Positions 56,516-64,000 of a DNA stretch of 64,000 nucleotides are shown here, in pieces. The notes beneath the pieces were generated by a model. It saw nothing but the letters and a program-made list of their open reading frames with translations. It searched no databases and was not told the origin of the DNA. Both the position numbers and the translations under genes were made by a program. This DNA is from Pseudobacteriovorax antillogorgiicola (GTDB taxonomy: Bacteria; Bdellovibrionota_B; Oligoflexia; Oligoflexales; Oligoflexaceae), in contig NZ_FWZT01000018.1 in assembly GCF_900177345.1 (NCBI RefSeq), forward strand, positions 103,052 to 167,051, read 5' to 3'. How positions within the stretch are numbered: position 1 is the first letter of the stretch; every line of letters starts with the position of its first letter.

Positions 56516-58534
56516 TCACTCGCCTTCAGCTTTGGGTAAAGGCCACCTGTGTCCTGGCATCAGAAGATAAGAGAGATGTGAAGCCTGAGAATCATCTCTC
56601 ACTTTTACAGAATTGAGTTTGACCTTAACTAGCTTTCTTCGAATTTTCAGAGGCAGTTGTTCCAAAAACGCCTCTTGGAAGATGATGATATTTCCTCTTT
56701 CGACTTTCAAAGTGTCAAAAATATACCGTCTCATAGACTCATATCGTTTAGCATGTACAATAGCATCCCCGTAGAGATCGTACTGCTTGAGCCCAATTTT
56801 GGGAAAGTAGCCGTAAACATCTCCGTAAGATATTCCTATTCCACAGTAGACATTGTGATTAGGAAAGTGGACGGCAGCAGTCTCATTCAGAATTTTTACA
56901 AAGCTGATTGCAAGCGAATAAGCTTGCAAGGCGACATCTCCTTGGCATTTAAAAGGAAACCCCACACTGCAAAGGAAGCCATCTCCCATTTCCTTGATCA
57001 TATAGGCATTTGCTGAAATGTTATGCTCTTCGTAGCTTTCGTTCATTCGTTGGTAGCACTTTTTAAGAATTTTTTCAAAAAAGTCGTGGTGCTTCCCATG
57101 GCCTAGTTTAGATGAGTTTTGAATATCAAATGATATTACAGCAGCGCGACTTTTTTCACATGGCATGGAATCTTCGATTTTTCTTCCCTTTTTAATCAGA
57201 GCAAGCTGATGAGGGTAGATGATCTTGTTGAATTCGCTGTAAGCATGATCTTTCGCCATCTGTTCGCTATTGGCACGTGTCTGCTCTTTCAGAATTCTGA
57301 TCGTTTGGGCGCGATGTTTCATGCGGAAAAGAAGGTAGGCGATCATAAGAACAAGTAACGAAAGCCCAATAATACTAAGCCTCAGATATCTTTGAGACTT
57401 GAGTTCTTCCTGCTTTTTGGCTAGTTCTAGACGGTTGATTTTCAATTCGTGATCTTTTTGATTTAGAGCTATCGTGCGGGCAGATGACTCAGCGTTGTCC
57501 CTAATCAATGGTAGTAAATTTTCATGAATAAGATTTTTGTAATTGTCGAAAAATAGCACTTTTTGCTGCGTAGAGAGATCAAGCTTATTAATCCTCTCGA
57601 TGATGTCTAGGAGCGCATCAATTTGAACACCACCGGAGAGAGTAAGGCAGCTTTTTAAATCGTTGAAACCTCGAATGCGAAAGATTATATACTCTTCGTA
57701 GCATTTCAGAAACTTTGCTCGATAAGGTTCAGGGGCTTCGGAAGGCTTTTCTAATTCTTCAATGGCTAATTTTGTATCTCCTAGCTCTACGTAGGCTAAT
57801 GCCAAGAAAATGCTTGTGTCCTTGTCCACACGACCGTCGTCCGCCTCTCTCGCCTTTAATAACCATTCCAAAGCACTAGATGGTCGGTTCAGGTTCAAGA
57901 GATATGCGATACCAATATTAAAAAATGCTATAGATGAATCGGGATCTATTTCAAGAGTTTCTTTTAGCATTTCAATACCAGACTCAATAGTTTCTAAGTC
58001 ATTTGTGGGATTAATGAAGTGATTGGCTAGACTGCGTTTAATAAGAAGATGACTAAATATAGCATCGTCAGGGATATCTTTAATGTACTTTTGTAGACCT
58101 CGGGCTGCAACGATGTCGCCTTTCATAGCTGCATCTCTGAGGCGGGAACGAATCACATGCGCCTGTTCACTTACCGAACTTTGTTTGGCCATTTCGTACA
58201 GGGTATCCCAGCTAACTTCATCTACCTCGTTGTAGACCTTGCAGCGGGCTCGCATAGCTAGATCATCAGGCCTGATCATAGTTGTGCAGAATTTATTTGA
58301 GTATTCTGACAGCTGTCTATATAGAAGGTATTGACTGTCGCTACCGTCATCGAATTGGGGAAGCTTACTCTTGATTTCATCGATTTTTGATGAATCTGTA
58401 ATAGCTAGCTGTTCGAACAGTTTTTCAGTTCTCTTTTGATAATTAGACCAGTACTTAACAGGATCCTTTGGAACTGCTAGAAGGTAAGTATTGCATAAAA
58501 TGAGGCTAAGAAGGATCCTAAGTAACGAAGTCAT
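56516..58534 (-). CDS. TPR-containing membrane protein with class III nucleotidyl cyclase domain
   Basis: 672 residues. Signal-like N-terminus, a TPR-rich periplasmic part (SSIAFFNIGIAYLLN, DTSIFLALAYVELGD), one membrane helix near 385-400 (LRLSIIGLSLLVLMIAYLLF), a short coiled coil, then a class III cyclase domain (about 460-640): VISFDIQNSSKLG with a metal-binding Asp, KEMGDGFLCSVGF with the second Asp, and GIGISYGDVYG. It should make cAMP or cGMP in response to an envelope signal. SD AAGG. Confidence 0.85.
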   Translation of the reverse strand: MTSLLRILLSLILCNTYLLAVPKDPVKYWSNYQKRTEKLFEQLAITDSSKIDEIKSKLPQFDDGSDSQYLLYRQLSEYSNKFCTTMIRPDDLAMRARCKVYNEVDEVSWDTLYEMAKQSSVSEQAHVIRSRLRDAAMKGDIVAARGLQKYIKDIPDDAIFSHLLIKRSLANHFINPTNDLETIESGIEMLKETLEIDPDSSIAFFNIGIAYLLNLNRPSSALEWLLKAREADDGRVDKDTSIFLALAYVELGDTKLAIEELEKPSEAPEPYRAKFLKCYEEYIIFRIRGFNDLKSCLTLSGGVQIDALLDIIERINKLDLSTQQKVLFFDNYKNLIHENLLPLIRDNAESSARTIALNQKDHELKINRLELAKKQEELKSQRYLRLSIIGLSLLVLMIAYLLFRMKHRAQTIRILKEQTRANSEQMAKDHAYSEFNKIIYPHQLALIKKGRKIEDSMPCEKSRAAVISFDIQNSSKLGHGKHHDFFEKILKKCYQRMNESYEEHNISANAYMIKEMGDGFLCSVGFPFKCQGDVALQAYSLAISFVKILNETAAVHFPNHNVYCGIGISYGDVYGYFPKIGLKQYDLYGDAIVHAKRYESMRRYIFDTLKVERGNIIIFQEAFLEQLPLKIRRKLVKVKLNSVKVRDDSQASHLSYLLMPGHRWPLPKAEGE

Positions 58535-58629
58535 TATAACCTTTATTCCTATCTTCTCATGCCTCCGCTATCGGATTCTGAGCATCTAAACTAAGTAAGA
58601 AACCAGTAATATTTTAGGTGACGATTGAA

Positions 58630-58651
58630 ATAGGCCGTAGGTGCGGCCTAT
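58630..58651. terminator. Hairpin after the lipoprotein gene
   Basis: ATAGGCCG, loop TAGGTG, CGGCCTAT; 8-bp stem 57 bp past the stop at 58708. On the minus strand it is followed by TTTC, a weak U-tract. Confidence 0.55.
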
Positions 58652-58707
58652 GGAGAGAAAATACAAATATTTCAACCGTTTAGTTTTCTTGTTAGGAAGA
58701 GCGTGAG

Positions 58708-59502
58708 CTATGATTCAGAACTCAAGTCAATGTCTGGATTTACAGGTCGGTTGGATGTCTGAACGGTAGTTGGGTTTTTATCTAATTGTTCCTTCATTGT
58801 AAAAAGTATCTTAATCATGGCGCGCCGAAAGCTTGCTTCCACAGCGGTGACGGCGCTATCAAAGTTTGGCGGCAGATCCCATTCGCCGTCGATCAACGCC
58901 TCTGATCTGCGGGTTTCTCGCCACACAACTTTATTTGTTTTGATACTGATAACATCTATCCGTATTTTTGCGTAGCCACTGGGTGCGGCGATAGGGGCTT
59001 GGCCGTAGTAGGGTCTTTGAAGGCCAACTTGCATGATTTCCAAGACGAGTAGGTAGTCAATGCCCTTCTTTTTGAGTTTTCGGTAGTCAGTTTTAGCAAA
59101 ATCTAGTCGTAATTCGTCGCTGTTATCATTAGAGAAGGGTTTCAGCTTTTCAATGAATTCAGGCATTAGGTAGGTTGCATGACCGAAGCGATTGTAGATC
59201 ACATCAATAAATTGCTTTTCAAACTCATTTTGAAAAAGAGGTTTAAGTTTAGTTTTTTCAATCCGCTCCACGAGGCTCTGGTTCATCGAAGCGCTGACAA
59301 CATCCTTTTCAATTTCTCGACCATCATTAAAGTATAGGTTAGCCCTAGGGTAATTCTTTACTACTAGCCCGACTTTAGGATTTTTACTTGAGCGAAACGA
59401 TTCCTCAATAGGAATGTGATGCAGTGCACATCCACCTAAAAAGAAAGTTATGCTTAAAAGTGATAGCAGTTTGGCGACTAGCTTGCTTACTGATTTGCCC
59501 AT
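58708..59502 (-). CDS. Lipoprotein of unknown function
   Basis: 264 residues. Lipobox FFLGGC after a 24-residue signal; GAGGTAG before the ATG. The mature part has a beta-alpha layout with FGHATYLMPEF, GIDYLLVLEIMQVGL and a conserved-looking KTNKVVWRETRRSEALIDG segment like other bacterial lipoproteins that form curli-like or peptide-binding assemblies, but no family was recognised. Confidence 0.7.
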   Translation of the reverse strand: MGKSVSKLVAKLLSLLSITFFLGGCALHHIPIEESFRSSKNPKVGLVVKNYPRANLYFNDGREIEKDVVSASMNQSLVERIEKTKLKPLFQNEFEKQFIDVIYNRFGHATYLMPEFIEKLKPFSNDNSDELRLDFAKTDYRKLKKKGIDYLLVLEIMQVGLQRPYYGQAPIAAPSGYAKIRIDVISIKTNKVVWRETRRSEALIDGEWDLPPNFDSAVTAVEASFRRAMIKILFTMKEQLDKNPTTVQTSNRPVNPDIDLSSES

Positions 59503-60390
59503 AATGGTCTACCTCATGAAAATAAGTCCATTGATATATTGCAAGCTTCGCAAGGATGTGGCCAATTGTATGGCGAAGTATGGAGCCATACATTGTTAGG
59601 AGTTATGGTCTATCACAGTGACAATCTATCGATCGCTTCCAAGACAGTCTTAATTCTAAACAGATTATGACATCTCCAAGAACTGTGATTTGCAGCAGAT
59701 ATTCTAGTTCACAGGGTTAACGGTAATAAGAAGGCTATCTGTGCATTCAAGAAGATTCTAAGTTGCCTGTTTCAAGTGGATTATTAGCTGATAGATCTTG
59801 GTGCGTCCGTGAGTTTGGGACATCTTTGCAAACTGTGTGTGCTCCCACCAATGTAAGTTATGCAGGAATTGATTCATGTGGCTAGTGCTTAGTCACTTTG
59901 AATCCTCGGCGTTGTTGTCTTCGTCTCTCAATCGTCGCTGTACGGGAGTACTATCTCCTCAATCATTCCTCGACGCCTAGCCGAGAATTCAATGTGACTA
60001 AGCACTAGTCGGAGGATTCATCCTTGCAAAGGACTGCTTGAGTAGCATCAAACATTGAAGAATCTCATTTTCAAAACATCACCAAGGAAATTAAACTAAT
60101 CAATACCTATAGATATGGGGATTTGTGCAGTACTGCCGATGCTGTGATTATAGTTAGCGATGGGACTATGCTTTATGCTAGGAATCTAAGTGTCTTGTAA
60201 TCCTTGGAACAAATATCTAAATCTTCCTGCCTTGTCATTACTCAAAATTTAGCATGCTATCAACTTGGGTTTCAGCAACTTAGCGTTGGCGCTTCGATTG
60301 CTTAACAAATCTTAGATTTTTTAATGATTCTTTTTGAATCGTGCTGATGGAGCACACTAAAAGTGCCATGGAGGGCGAAAACTATCGAAA
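59503..60390. other. Long intergenic region with repeat copy 2
   Basis: 888 bp. Apart from the element at 59880-60010 no ORF, RNA gene or strong hairpin was seen. The stretch is AT-rich near 60180-60330. Confidence 0.5.
59880..60010. repeat. Dispersed ~130-bp element with terminal inverted repeats, copy 2
   Basis: The ends GGCTAGTGCTTAGTCAC (59880-59896) and GTGACTAAGCACTAGTC (59994-60010) match inversely at 16 of 17 positions, and similarity continues inward for about 31 bp. Its reverse complement aligns along its whole length with 4281-4410. GATTCAT occurs a few bases outside both ends (59871 and 60014), perhaps by chance. Confidence 0.7.
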
Positions 60391-61965
60391 ATGAGGAAAA
60401 GATTTATGCAGATTGCCAATGCCATCGTTGCTGTATTGGGCCTAACTGGATTAGGGGTTTTTGCACTAAATGTGTTTGACATCGTGGCTGGGACAAGTCC
60501 GGGAGTCACGCCAGTGAGAACTACAAGTCAGTTGCCAGCTTTAAGTAGTAGGACTTCCCCTCCTGTAAACATGGGTGGTGCTAGTCTAAGTCAAATGCCC
60601 ATTTCTGCCCCCGAAGCTCCTACAGTTCTCACATCTTTAAACTCGAAGGCGGGCGATCTTTTGGGATATAGCGTGGATATATCCGGAGACTGGCTTGTGG
60701 CAGGTGCCTGGGGTGATGATGATGCAGGAATGAATGCAGGGGCTGCCTACTTCTATCATCGAGAGCTCATAAATGGTAAATATACATGGAACCTAAAGCA
60801 AAAAGTTAGTTCAATGGACTGTGGCATTGGGCGAGGGAGCTACTTACACTTCGGAAAAGCTGTTGCCATATCTGGAAGCTATGCTGTCGTTGGGGCTCCT
60901 CATGATCTTGATCGAACTGCTTCTCGGAGTTCTGACTTCAGAAGTAGCTTGAGCCACTCATTGAAAAAGACAAAGACAGATCATATAGGAAACGCGGGCC
61001 GCGTGTTTGTATTTAAGCAAGCAACAAGTACAAATCGATGGAATTGTTTCGAGCAAGGAATTATTGAAAATCCCTCCACAGATAACAATCGCCATAACCA
61101 TATTTTTGGGTTAAGCGTTGATATCTACTCAGATACCCAGCTATCTCCTAGAGGTACACCTATGGGTGGAGTTGATATAATCGTTGGTGCTAAGGGTGAT
61201 AGTAATGGCACTGGTAAGGCATATGTATTTCACTCCGATGGTCGGCGATCGTTTAGGCTTCAACAGATTCTGACGCCCCCCCTTCGAGACCGACAACAGG
61301 ATAGTTTCTACGGTGAAAGTGTGGCCATAAATGGTAACTTTGCTGCTATTGGAGCTCCACTTTACAATCGCTCGGTAATGGGGCGGCAGGTTTCTCAAAT
61401 TGGATGTGCCTATGTCTATCGAAAAAATTTTAGAAACGATTGGATGATGATCAAGAAACTCCAACCAAGTAATATCAGAGCCGAGATGCACTTTGGGAAG
61501 AGTGTTGACATCAATTCGGAAGGTAGTGTAGCAGTCGGAGCCTATAAAGGGGACAGCTATGGAAAGGACGTTGGGTCTGCCTACGTCTTTCGTCAAGAGC
61601 AAGGCCGCTGGATAACCCAGGTGATGAGCCCTCCTGGAAAATCATATCAAGATCACTTTGGTTTCGATGTAGCGTTGTCCGGTGATGTCTTGATGGTTGG
61701 TTCACCCGGTTACGATGATAAGACATCTTCCAGGAACATGGATGTTGGAAGAGTCTATTTCTTTCAATTTAGCAACGGTCGTTGGAGCCTCAGACAGCAA
61801 CTTTCCAATCCTGCTGGTATTCAAAGAGGCGACAGCTATGGATACAGCATGGCAATAGATGGCTTGAATGCTGTGATCGGCTCACCATTAGGAGATCGTA
61901 ATGATAGATACAATGCTGGAGCCGCTACGTATCTTGAAGTTTCTAGTCCAAGGCTTCCACTTTAG
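60391..61965 (+). CDS. FG-GAP repeat (integrin alpha-like) exported protein
   Basis: 524 residues. Signal/anchor at 9-30 (AIVAVLGLTGLGVFAL). About seven FG-GAP-type repeats follow (DLLGYSVDISGDWLVAGAWGDDD, HFGKSVDINSEGSVAVGAYKGDS, FGFDVALSGDVLMVGSPGYDD, given here by their cores GYSVDISG, GKSVDINSE, GFDVALSG), each ending in AY.F or VYFF, forming a beta-propeller. Ca-binding DxDxDG-like turns such as GDDDAGMN occur. Probably a surface or secreted propeller. ATG 60406 is a second possible start. Confidence 0.85.
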   Translation: MRKRFMQIANAIVAVLGLTGLGVFALNVFDIVAGTSPGVTPVRTTSQLPALSSRTSPPVNMGGASLSQMPISAPEAPTVLTSLNSKAGDLLGYSVDISGDWLVAGAWGDDDAGMNAGAAYFYHRELINGKYTWNLKQKVSSMDCGIGRGSYLHFGKAVAISGSYAVVGAPHDLDRTASRSSDFRSSLSHSLKKTKTDHIGNAGRVFVFKQATSTNRWNCFEQGIIENPSTDNNRHNHIFGLSVDIYSDTQLSPRGTPMGGVDIIVGAKGDSNGTGKAYVFHSDGRRSFRLQQILTPPLRDRQQDSFYGESVAINGNFAAIGAPLYNRSVMGRQVSQIGCAYVYRKNFRNDWMMIKKLQPSNIRAEMHFGKSVDINSEGSVAVGAYKGDSYGKDVGSAYVFRQEQGRWITQVMSPPGKSYQDHFGFDVALSGDVLMVGSPGYDDKTSSRNMDVGRVYFFQFSNGRWSLRQQLSNPAGIQRGDSYGYSMAIDGLNAVIGSPLGDRNDRYNAGAATYLEVSSPRLPL

Positions 61966-61976
61966 TTCCCCCCACC

Positions 61977-62006
61977 GTGGCTGGTGATCCTTGGATTGCC
62001 AGCCAC
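61977..62006. terminator. Hairpin after FG-GAP gene
   Basis: GTGGCTGG (61977-61984) and CCAGCCAC (61999-62006) pair perfectly, 12 bp past the stop at 61965; no U-tract. Confidence 0.5.
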
Positions 62007-62124
62007 ATCTATCTCATTTGATACCCAATAAGACCGATCAAAACTAAGATGAGTTGTTTGCCTTGGAAGATGCAAGTAACCCCTATCTGATCATGTCTCG
62101 GAAAAGTCGATTGATGTCGATCGC

Positions 62125-62310
62125 CTAGAATTCATTTGCAAGTTTGCCAACGAGAAAGATCCCGTTATCTTTTCTATCGATGGAGTATATCTGTTGTTTC
62201 AATAACAAACGCTCGCCTTCCTCTCTATCGATCTTCTCTAGGACAGTTTCGGTGAAATCCATACTGCGATTATGGCCTAAGTCGTTAATATCTAAGCAGA
62301 GATGTACTCA
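62125..62310 (-). pseudogene. Possible gene remnant (minus strand)
   Basis: A minus-strand reading from about 62310 to a TAG at 62125 gives a protein-like sequence (NRSMDFTETVLEKIDREEG, LLLKQQIYSIDRKDNGIFLVG) interrupted upstream by a TGA. No SD is seen. It may be a decayed gene tail or chance. No family was recognised. Confidence 0.25.
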
Positions 62311-62389
62311 ACCTTTGGTTTGAAAATTGCTTTTATAGGTCAGAGCTAGATCTCTAAGGTCTCTACCATATTTTAAACAGGGGGCAAAG

Positions 62390-63076
62390 ATGATAACCAT
62401 GCGGATCGGGCATATATTTCCATTGTTCGTAACACTTCTGTTAACAGCTTGTTCAGATTTAAGTGGCTTTCTCAATAAAACTTCGACGGGAAAACCAGCT
62501 TCATATCAGATTCATAAGCGTAAATCAGCCCATGCTATTGGTCATCATGAGCAAGGGCAGGCCAGCAATCACAGGACGCGAAAAAATGGCCACAAGCATT
62601 CTCAGACGAATGGCAATCAAAAGCATGATTCCGACGGAAGCCACACCTCTCATAAAGCACACGAGTCTAGCGTAAATCATGCATCGCACGGTAAACATTC
62701 GCATGGTAAACATACGCCGCATGGTAAGAACTCTTCTCACAGTATGGCGAAGAACCATGCCACTGGTCGACATGCGAAACATGGTTCACACGGAACCCAG
62801 CTATCGGCTCACAGTGCTCATGGGGTTACCCCTGGTCCAAAACATCGGCCTCCAAATAAGGCGCACCACTCAAAGACGAAGCGACATCATAAGGCTAGTC
62901 ATGGCAAAAAGATTAGAAAGTCCCATAAGCAGAGGAGTCATGGAAAGCACATCAATCGGGGTAAGCATAGGACTAAGCAGCGTACTTCGAAAGGTCACCA
63001 TGGCTCCGCTCGATCCCCTTCGAAAAAAGGAAGCACTCGGCACGGGAATGAGAGCCACTCAAATAGCCATCACTGA
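62390..63076 (+). CDS. Very His-rich lipoprotein
   Basis: 228 residues. Lipobox LLLTAC near residue 21. The rest is dominated by His, Lys, Ser and Gly (GKHSHGKHTPHGKN, HATGRHAKHGSHG, AHHSKTKRHHKASHG), with no predicted globular domain. His-rich lipoproteins commonly bind Zn, Ni or Cu; this is inference from composition. AGGGGG lies before ATG 62390; ATG 62399 is an alternative. The composition is far from that of neighbouring genes, though the frame is open and has an SD and lipobox. Confidence 0.75.
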   Translation: MITMRIGHIFPLFVTLLLTACSDLSGFLNKTSTGKPASYQIHKRKSAHAIGHHEQGQASNHRTRKNGHKHSQTNGNQKHDSDGSHTSHKAHESSVNHASHGKHSHGKHTPHGKNSSHSMAKNHATGRHAKHGSHGTQLSAHSAHGVTPGPKHRPPNKAHHSKTKRHHKASHGKKIRKSHKQRSHGKHINRGKHRTKQRTSKGHHGSARSPSKKGSTRHGNESHSNSHH

Positions 63077-63143
63077 TAGAGGCTAAGGCTAGATTAGACC
63101 CTTGGTCTCGGAGGATAAAAATCCTATGGGCGAGGCTAGCTTC

Positions 63144-63190
63144 TTGATCTTGAGACAAGCAAAATATGATTAAAAATTAATCAAGATCAA
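63144..63190. terminator. Hairpin downstream of His-rich lipoprotein gene
   Basis: TTGATCTTGA (63144-63153) and TCAAGATCAA (63181-63190) pair perfectly around 27 nt and are followed by TTGTTTTCG. It is a plausible terminator 67 bp past the stop. A smaller AGGAT-AAAA-ATCCT hairpin lies at 63112-63125. Confidence 0.5.
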
Positions 63191-63243
63191 TTGTTTTCGA
63201 TAGATAGAAGTTCTCACTCTAAGATTTTATCCTATCAATTCTC

Positions 63244-63271
63244 TTGCAATGTTCATTAGTTGTGGTACATT
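63244..63271 (+). promoter_or_regulatory. Candidate tRNA promoter
   Basis: TTGCAA (63244-63249), a 16-bp spacer and TACATT (63266-63271) form a usable sigma70-type promoter 43 bp before the tRNA. Confidence 0.4.
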
Positions 63272-63314
63272 CCTACTTCCCTACAGTAGGGAGCTTACCA
63301 CAGCACACACCCAT

Positions 63315-63401
63315 GCCCGGGTGGTGGAATTGGTAGACACAGGAGACTTAAAATCTCCCGACCGCAAGGTCGTGCCGGTTCAAGTCCGGCCCCGGGCACC
63401 A
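63315..63401 (+). tRNA. tRNA-Leu (anticodon TAA), CCA encoded
   Basis: The acceptor arms GCCCGGG (63315-63321) and CCCGGGC (63391-63397) pair perfectly. Discriminator A and an encoded CCA follow. GGAGA CTTAAAA TCTCC gives anticodon TAA (63349-63351), which reads TTA/TTG. A long variable arm (CCGACCGCAAGGTCG) and a GTTCAAGTC T-arm confirm a class II leucine tRNA of 84 nt plus CCA. tRNA 3' ends are common phage attachment sites, and a recombinase fragment follows. Confidence 0.97.
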
Positions 63402-63523
63402 TGACGTACCTAGATTTTTCAGTTATTTCCCGGGCCTTGATTTCTTGCCAGGTTCAAGCAATGATTTCAATGACTTAGCCTTATCGTTTCGAATCTTAAG
63501 ATTTTTACCGATAGGCGAATATT

Positions 63524-63676
63524 ATGATTTATCCAAAGCTCTACATCAATAAACGTAGCCTTAAAGATGGATCTTCCTATTATTCATTTTCATATTTTCA
63601 TCCATCAACAGGCAAACGTGTCAGGCTGCCAAGTGCCCACCGGAATATGTCAGGGTGTTTGAGACAATTAGGGTGA
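63524..63676 (+). pseudogene. Truncated tyrosine recombinase (integrase) N-terminus
   Basis: 50-codon reading from ATG 63524: YPKLYINKRSLKDGSSYYSF and FHPSTGKRVRLPSAH match the arm-binding N-terminal domain of phage-type integrases. It stops at 63674-63676 in what appears to be the end of the inserted IS (from about 63656). The catalytic domain is absent here. Position 125 bp after tRNA-Leu is typical for an integrase gene. AGGCGA serves as SD. Confidence 0.65.
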
Positions 63677-64000
63677 AAGTTTAGTATAACAATCACCCCA
63701 AAACGGGTATAGACTTCCTTACCACCGGTACATTTATACCAACAGAATCAGCGGGTACTGGCAGTCTAGGTCCGGACTTTGGAAACCTTTCTGGATAGGC
63801 TTCAAAAGCTTGCTTGAGAACCTCAGCTCTCTTCTTAGCTACAGACTTATCCTTACCTTGATGAACAGTTTCAGGCGTCATCAAGCCAAGATTTATGTGT
63901 CGATGCTCAGTGTTGTACCAACCAAAAAACTTTTGCAAGCATTCACTAGCATCTTCTGGGCTCTCATACCAAGCTTTGAAGTAGCGATGGTATTTGAGTG
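63656..64000. mobile_element. IS3-family insertion sequence, cut by window edge
   Basis: The transposase reading frame on the minus strand starts beyond 64000 and ends at 63693. The outer end of the element probably lies near TGTTTGAGACAATTAGGGTG at about 63656, where the integrase reading is cut. The other end and any target duplication are outside the window. Confidence 0.65.
63693..64000 (-). CDS. IS3-family transposase (OrfB), 5' part outside window
   Basis: The frame is open from base 64000 to a stop at 63693. It reads YHRYFKAWYESPEDASEC, FFGWYNTEHRHINLGLMTPETVHQ (shown by its core WYNTEHRHINLGLMTPE) and ends with PVVRKSIPVLG. This is the C-terminal end of the rve integrase core (DDE transposase) of the IS3 family, including the EH.H.G..MTPE region around the third catalytic acid. 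It lies in the inserted element that cuts the integrase. Confidence 0.88.
   Translation of the reverse strand, partial: LKYHRYFKAWYESPEDASECLQKFFGWYNTEHRHINLGLMTPETVHQGKDKSVAKKRAEVLKQAFEAYPERFPKSGPRLPVPADSVGINVPVVRKSIPVLG

Larger units (their letters stand above)
61966..62389. other. Intergenic region
   Basis: Contains the hairpin at 61977-62006 and the doubtful minus-strand remnant at 62125-62310; otherwise nothing recognised. Confidence 0.4.

Noticed and set aside
59886..60008. Structured element as a CRISPR or tRNA-like gene
   Set aside because: No repeat-spacer pattern or cloverleaf; it matches the inverted-repeat element at 4281 instead.
62463..63086. Basic open frames in other phases across the His-rich gene
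   Set aside because: They arise from the repetitive composition; only the frame from 62390 has SD, lipobox and stop in a sensible place.

Overview
The window is a stretch of a Gram-negative chromosome of moderate GC content, rich in exported proteins. It carries many lipoproteins, predicted beta-barrel proteins, a TonB-dependent receptor, HmuY-like haem-binding domains, OmpA-type cell-wall-binding domains and two very large membrane-bound CheA-like kinases. Together with several DUF4360-like secreted proteins and YkgJ-, PilT- and TelA-type genes, this suggests a free-living, probably marine, member of the Bdellovibrionota/Oligoflexia (Pseudobacteriovorax-like). That placement is inference; no rRNA gene is present. 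Start codons are often TTG or GTG behind good Shine-Dalgarno sequences. Most intergenic hairpins that could be terminators lack a clear U-tract.

Layout. 0-6.6 kb: partial cytochrome c-type lipoprotein, a 7TM-DISM/Hpt/CheA-like kinase, a two-gene unit of unknown role and an outer-membrane-like protein. 6.9-16.4 kb: an oxidative/oxylipin-like group (catalase-like protein, alpha-dioxygenase-like animal haem peroxidase, metallo-beta-lactamase-fold protein), a membrane protein, a YkgJ-type cysteine-cluster protein, a decayed periplasmic katG and an exported endonuclease/phosphatase-fold enzyme. 16.5-22.3 kb: a tight three-gene envelope operon, two exported proteins, and a lipoprotein with three HmuY-like repeats behind a near-consensus Fur box. 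22.4-34.3 kb: a second CheA-like kinase, a 1565-residue fusion of malate synthase, serine beta-lactamase-like and allantoicase-like regions, a TonB receptor and an L,D-transpeptidase. 34.8-43.5 kb: a double receiver protein, a small HTH protein, three tandem DUF4360-like genes, a calcineurin-like phosphoesterase, a lone PilT-like ATPase and a lipoprotein/barrel pair.

43.5-56 kb: the most system-like locus. Seven genes on the minus strand encode an unknown protein, a two-ATPase AAA+ protein, a TelA-family protein, a membrane coiled-coil protein, two solute-binding proteins fused to OmpA domains and a von Willebrand A lipoprotein. They diverge from an ABC transporter (binding protein, permease, ATPase) of the kind found beside urea carboxylase genes. 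56-63.1 kb: ArsC-like reductase, TPR/class III nucleotidyl cyclase, two lipoproteins (one extremely His-rich) and an FG-GAP repeat protein. 63.3-64 kb: tRNA-Leu(TAA) followed by a truncated integrase and an IS3-type transposase running off the edge, apparently the border of an integrated element.

Two diverged copies of a roughly 130-bp element with terminal inverted repeats lie at 4281-4410 and 59880-60010. The fusion protein, the TelA/OmpA/ABC locus and the Fur-boxed triple-HmuY lipoprotein are the strongest leads.
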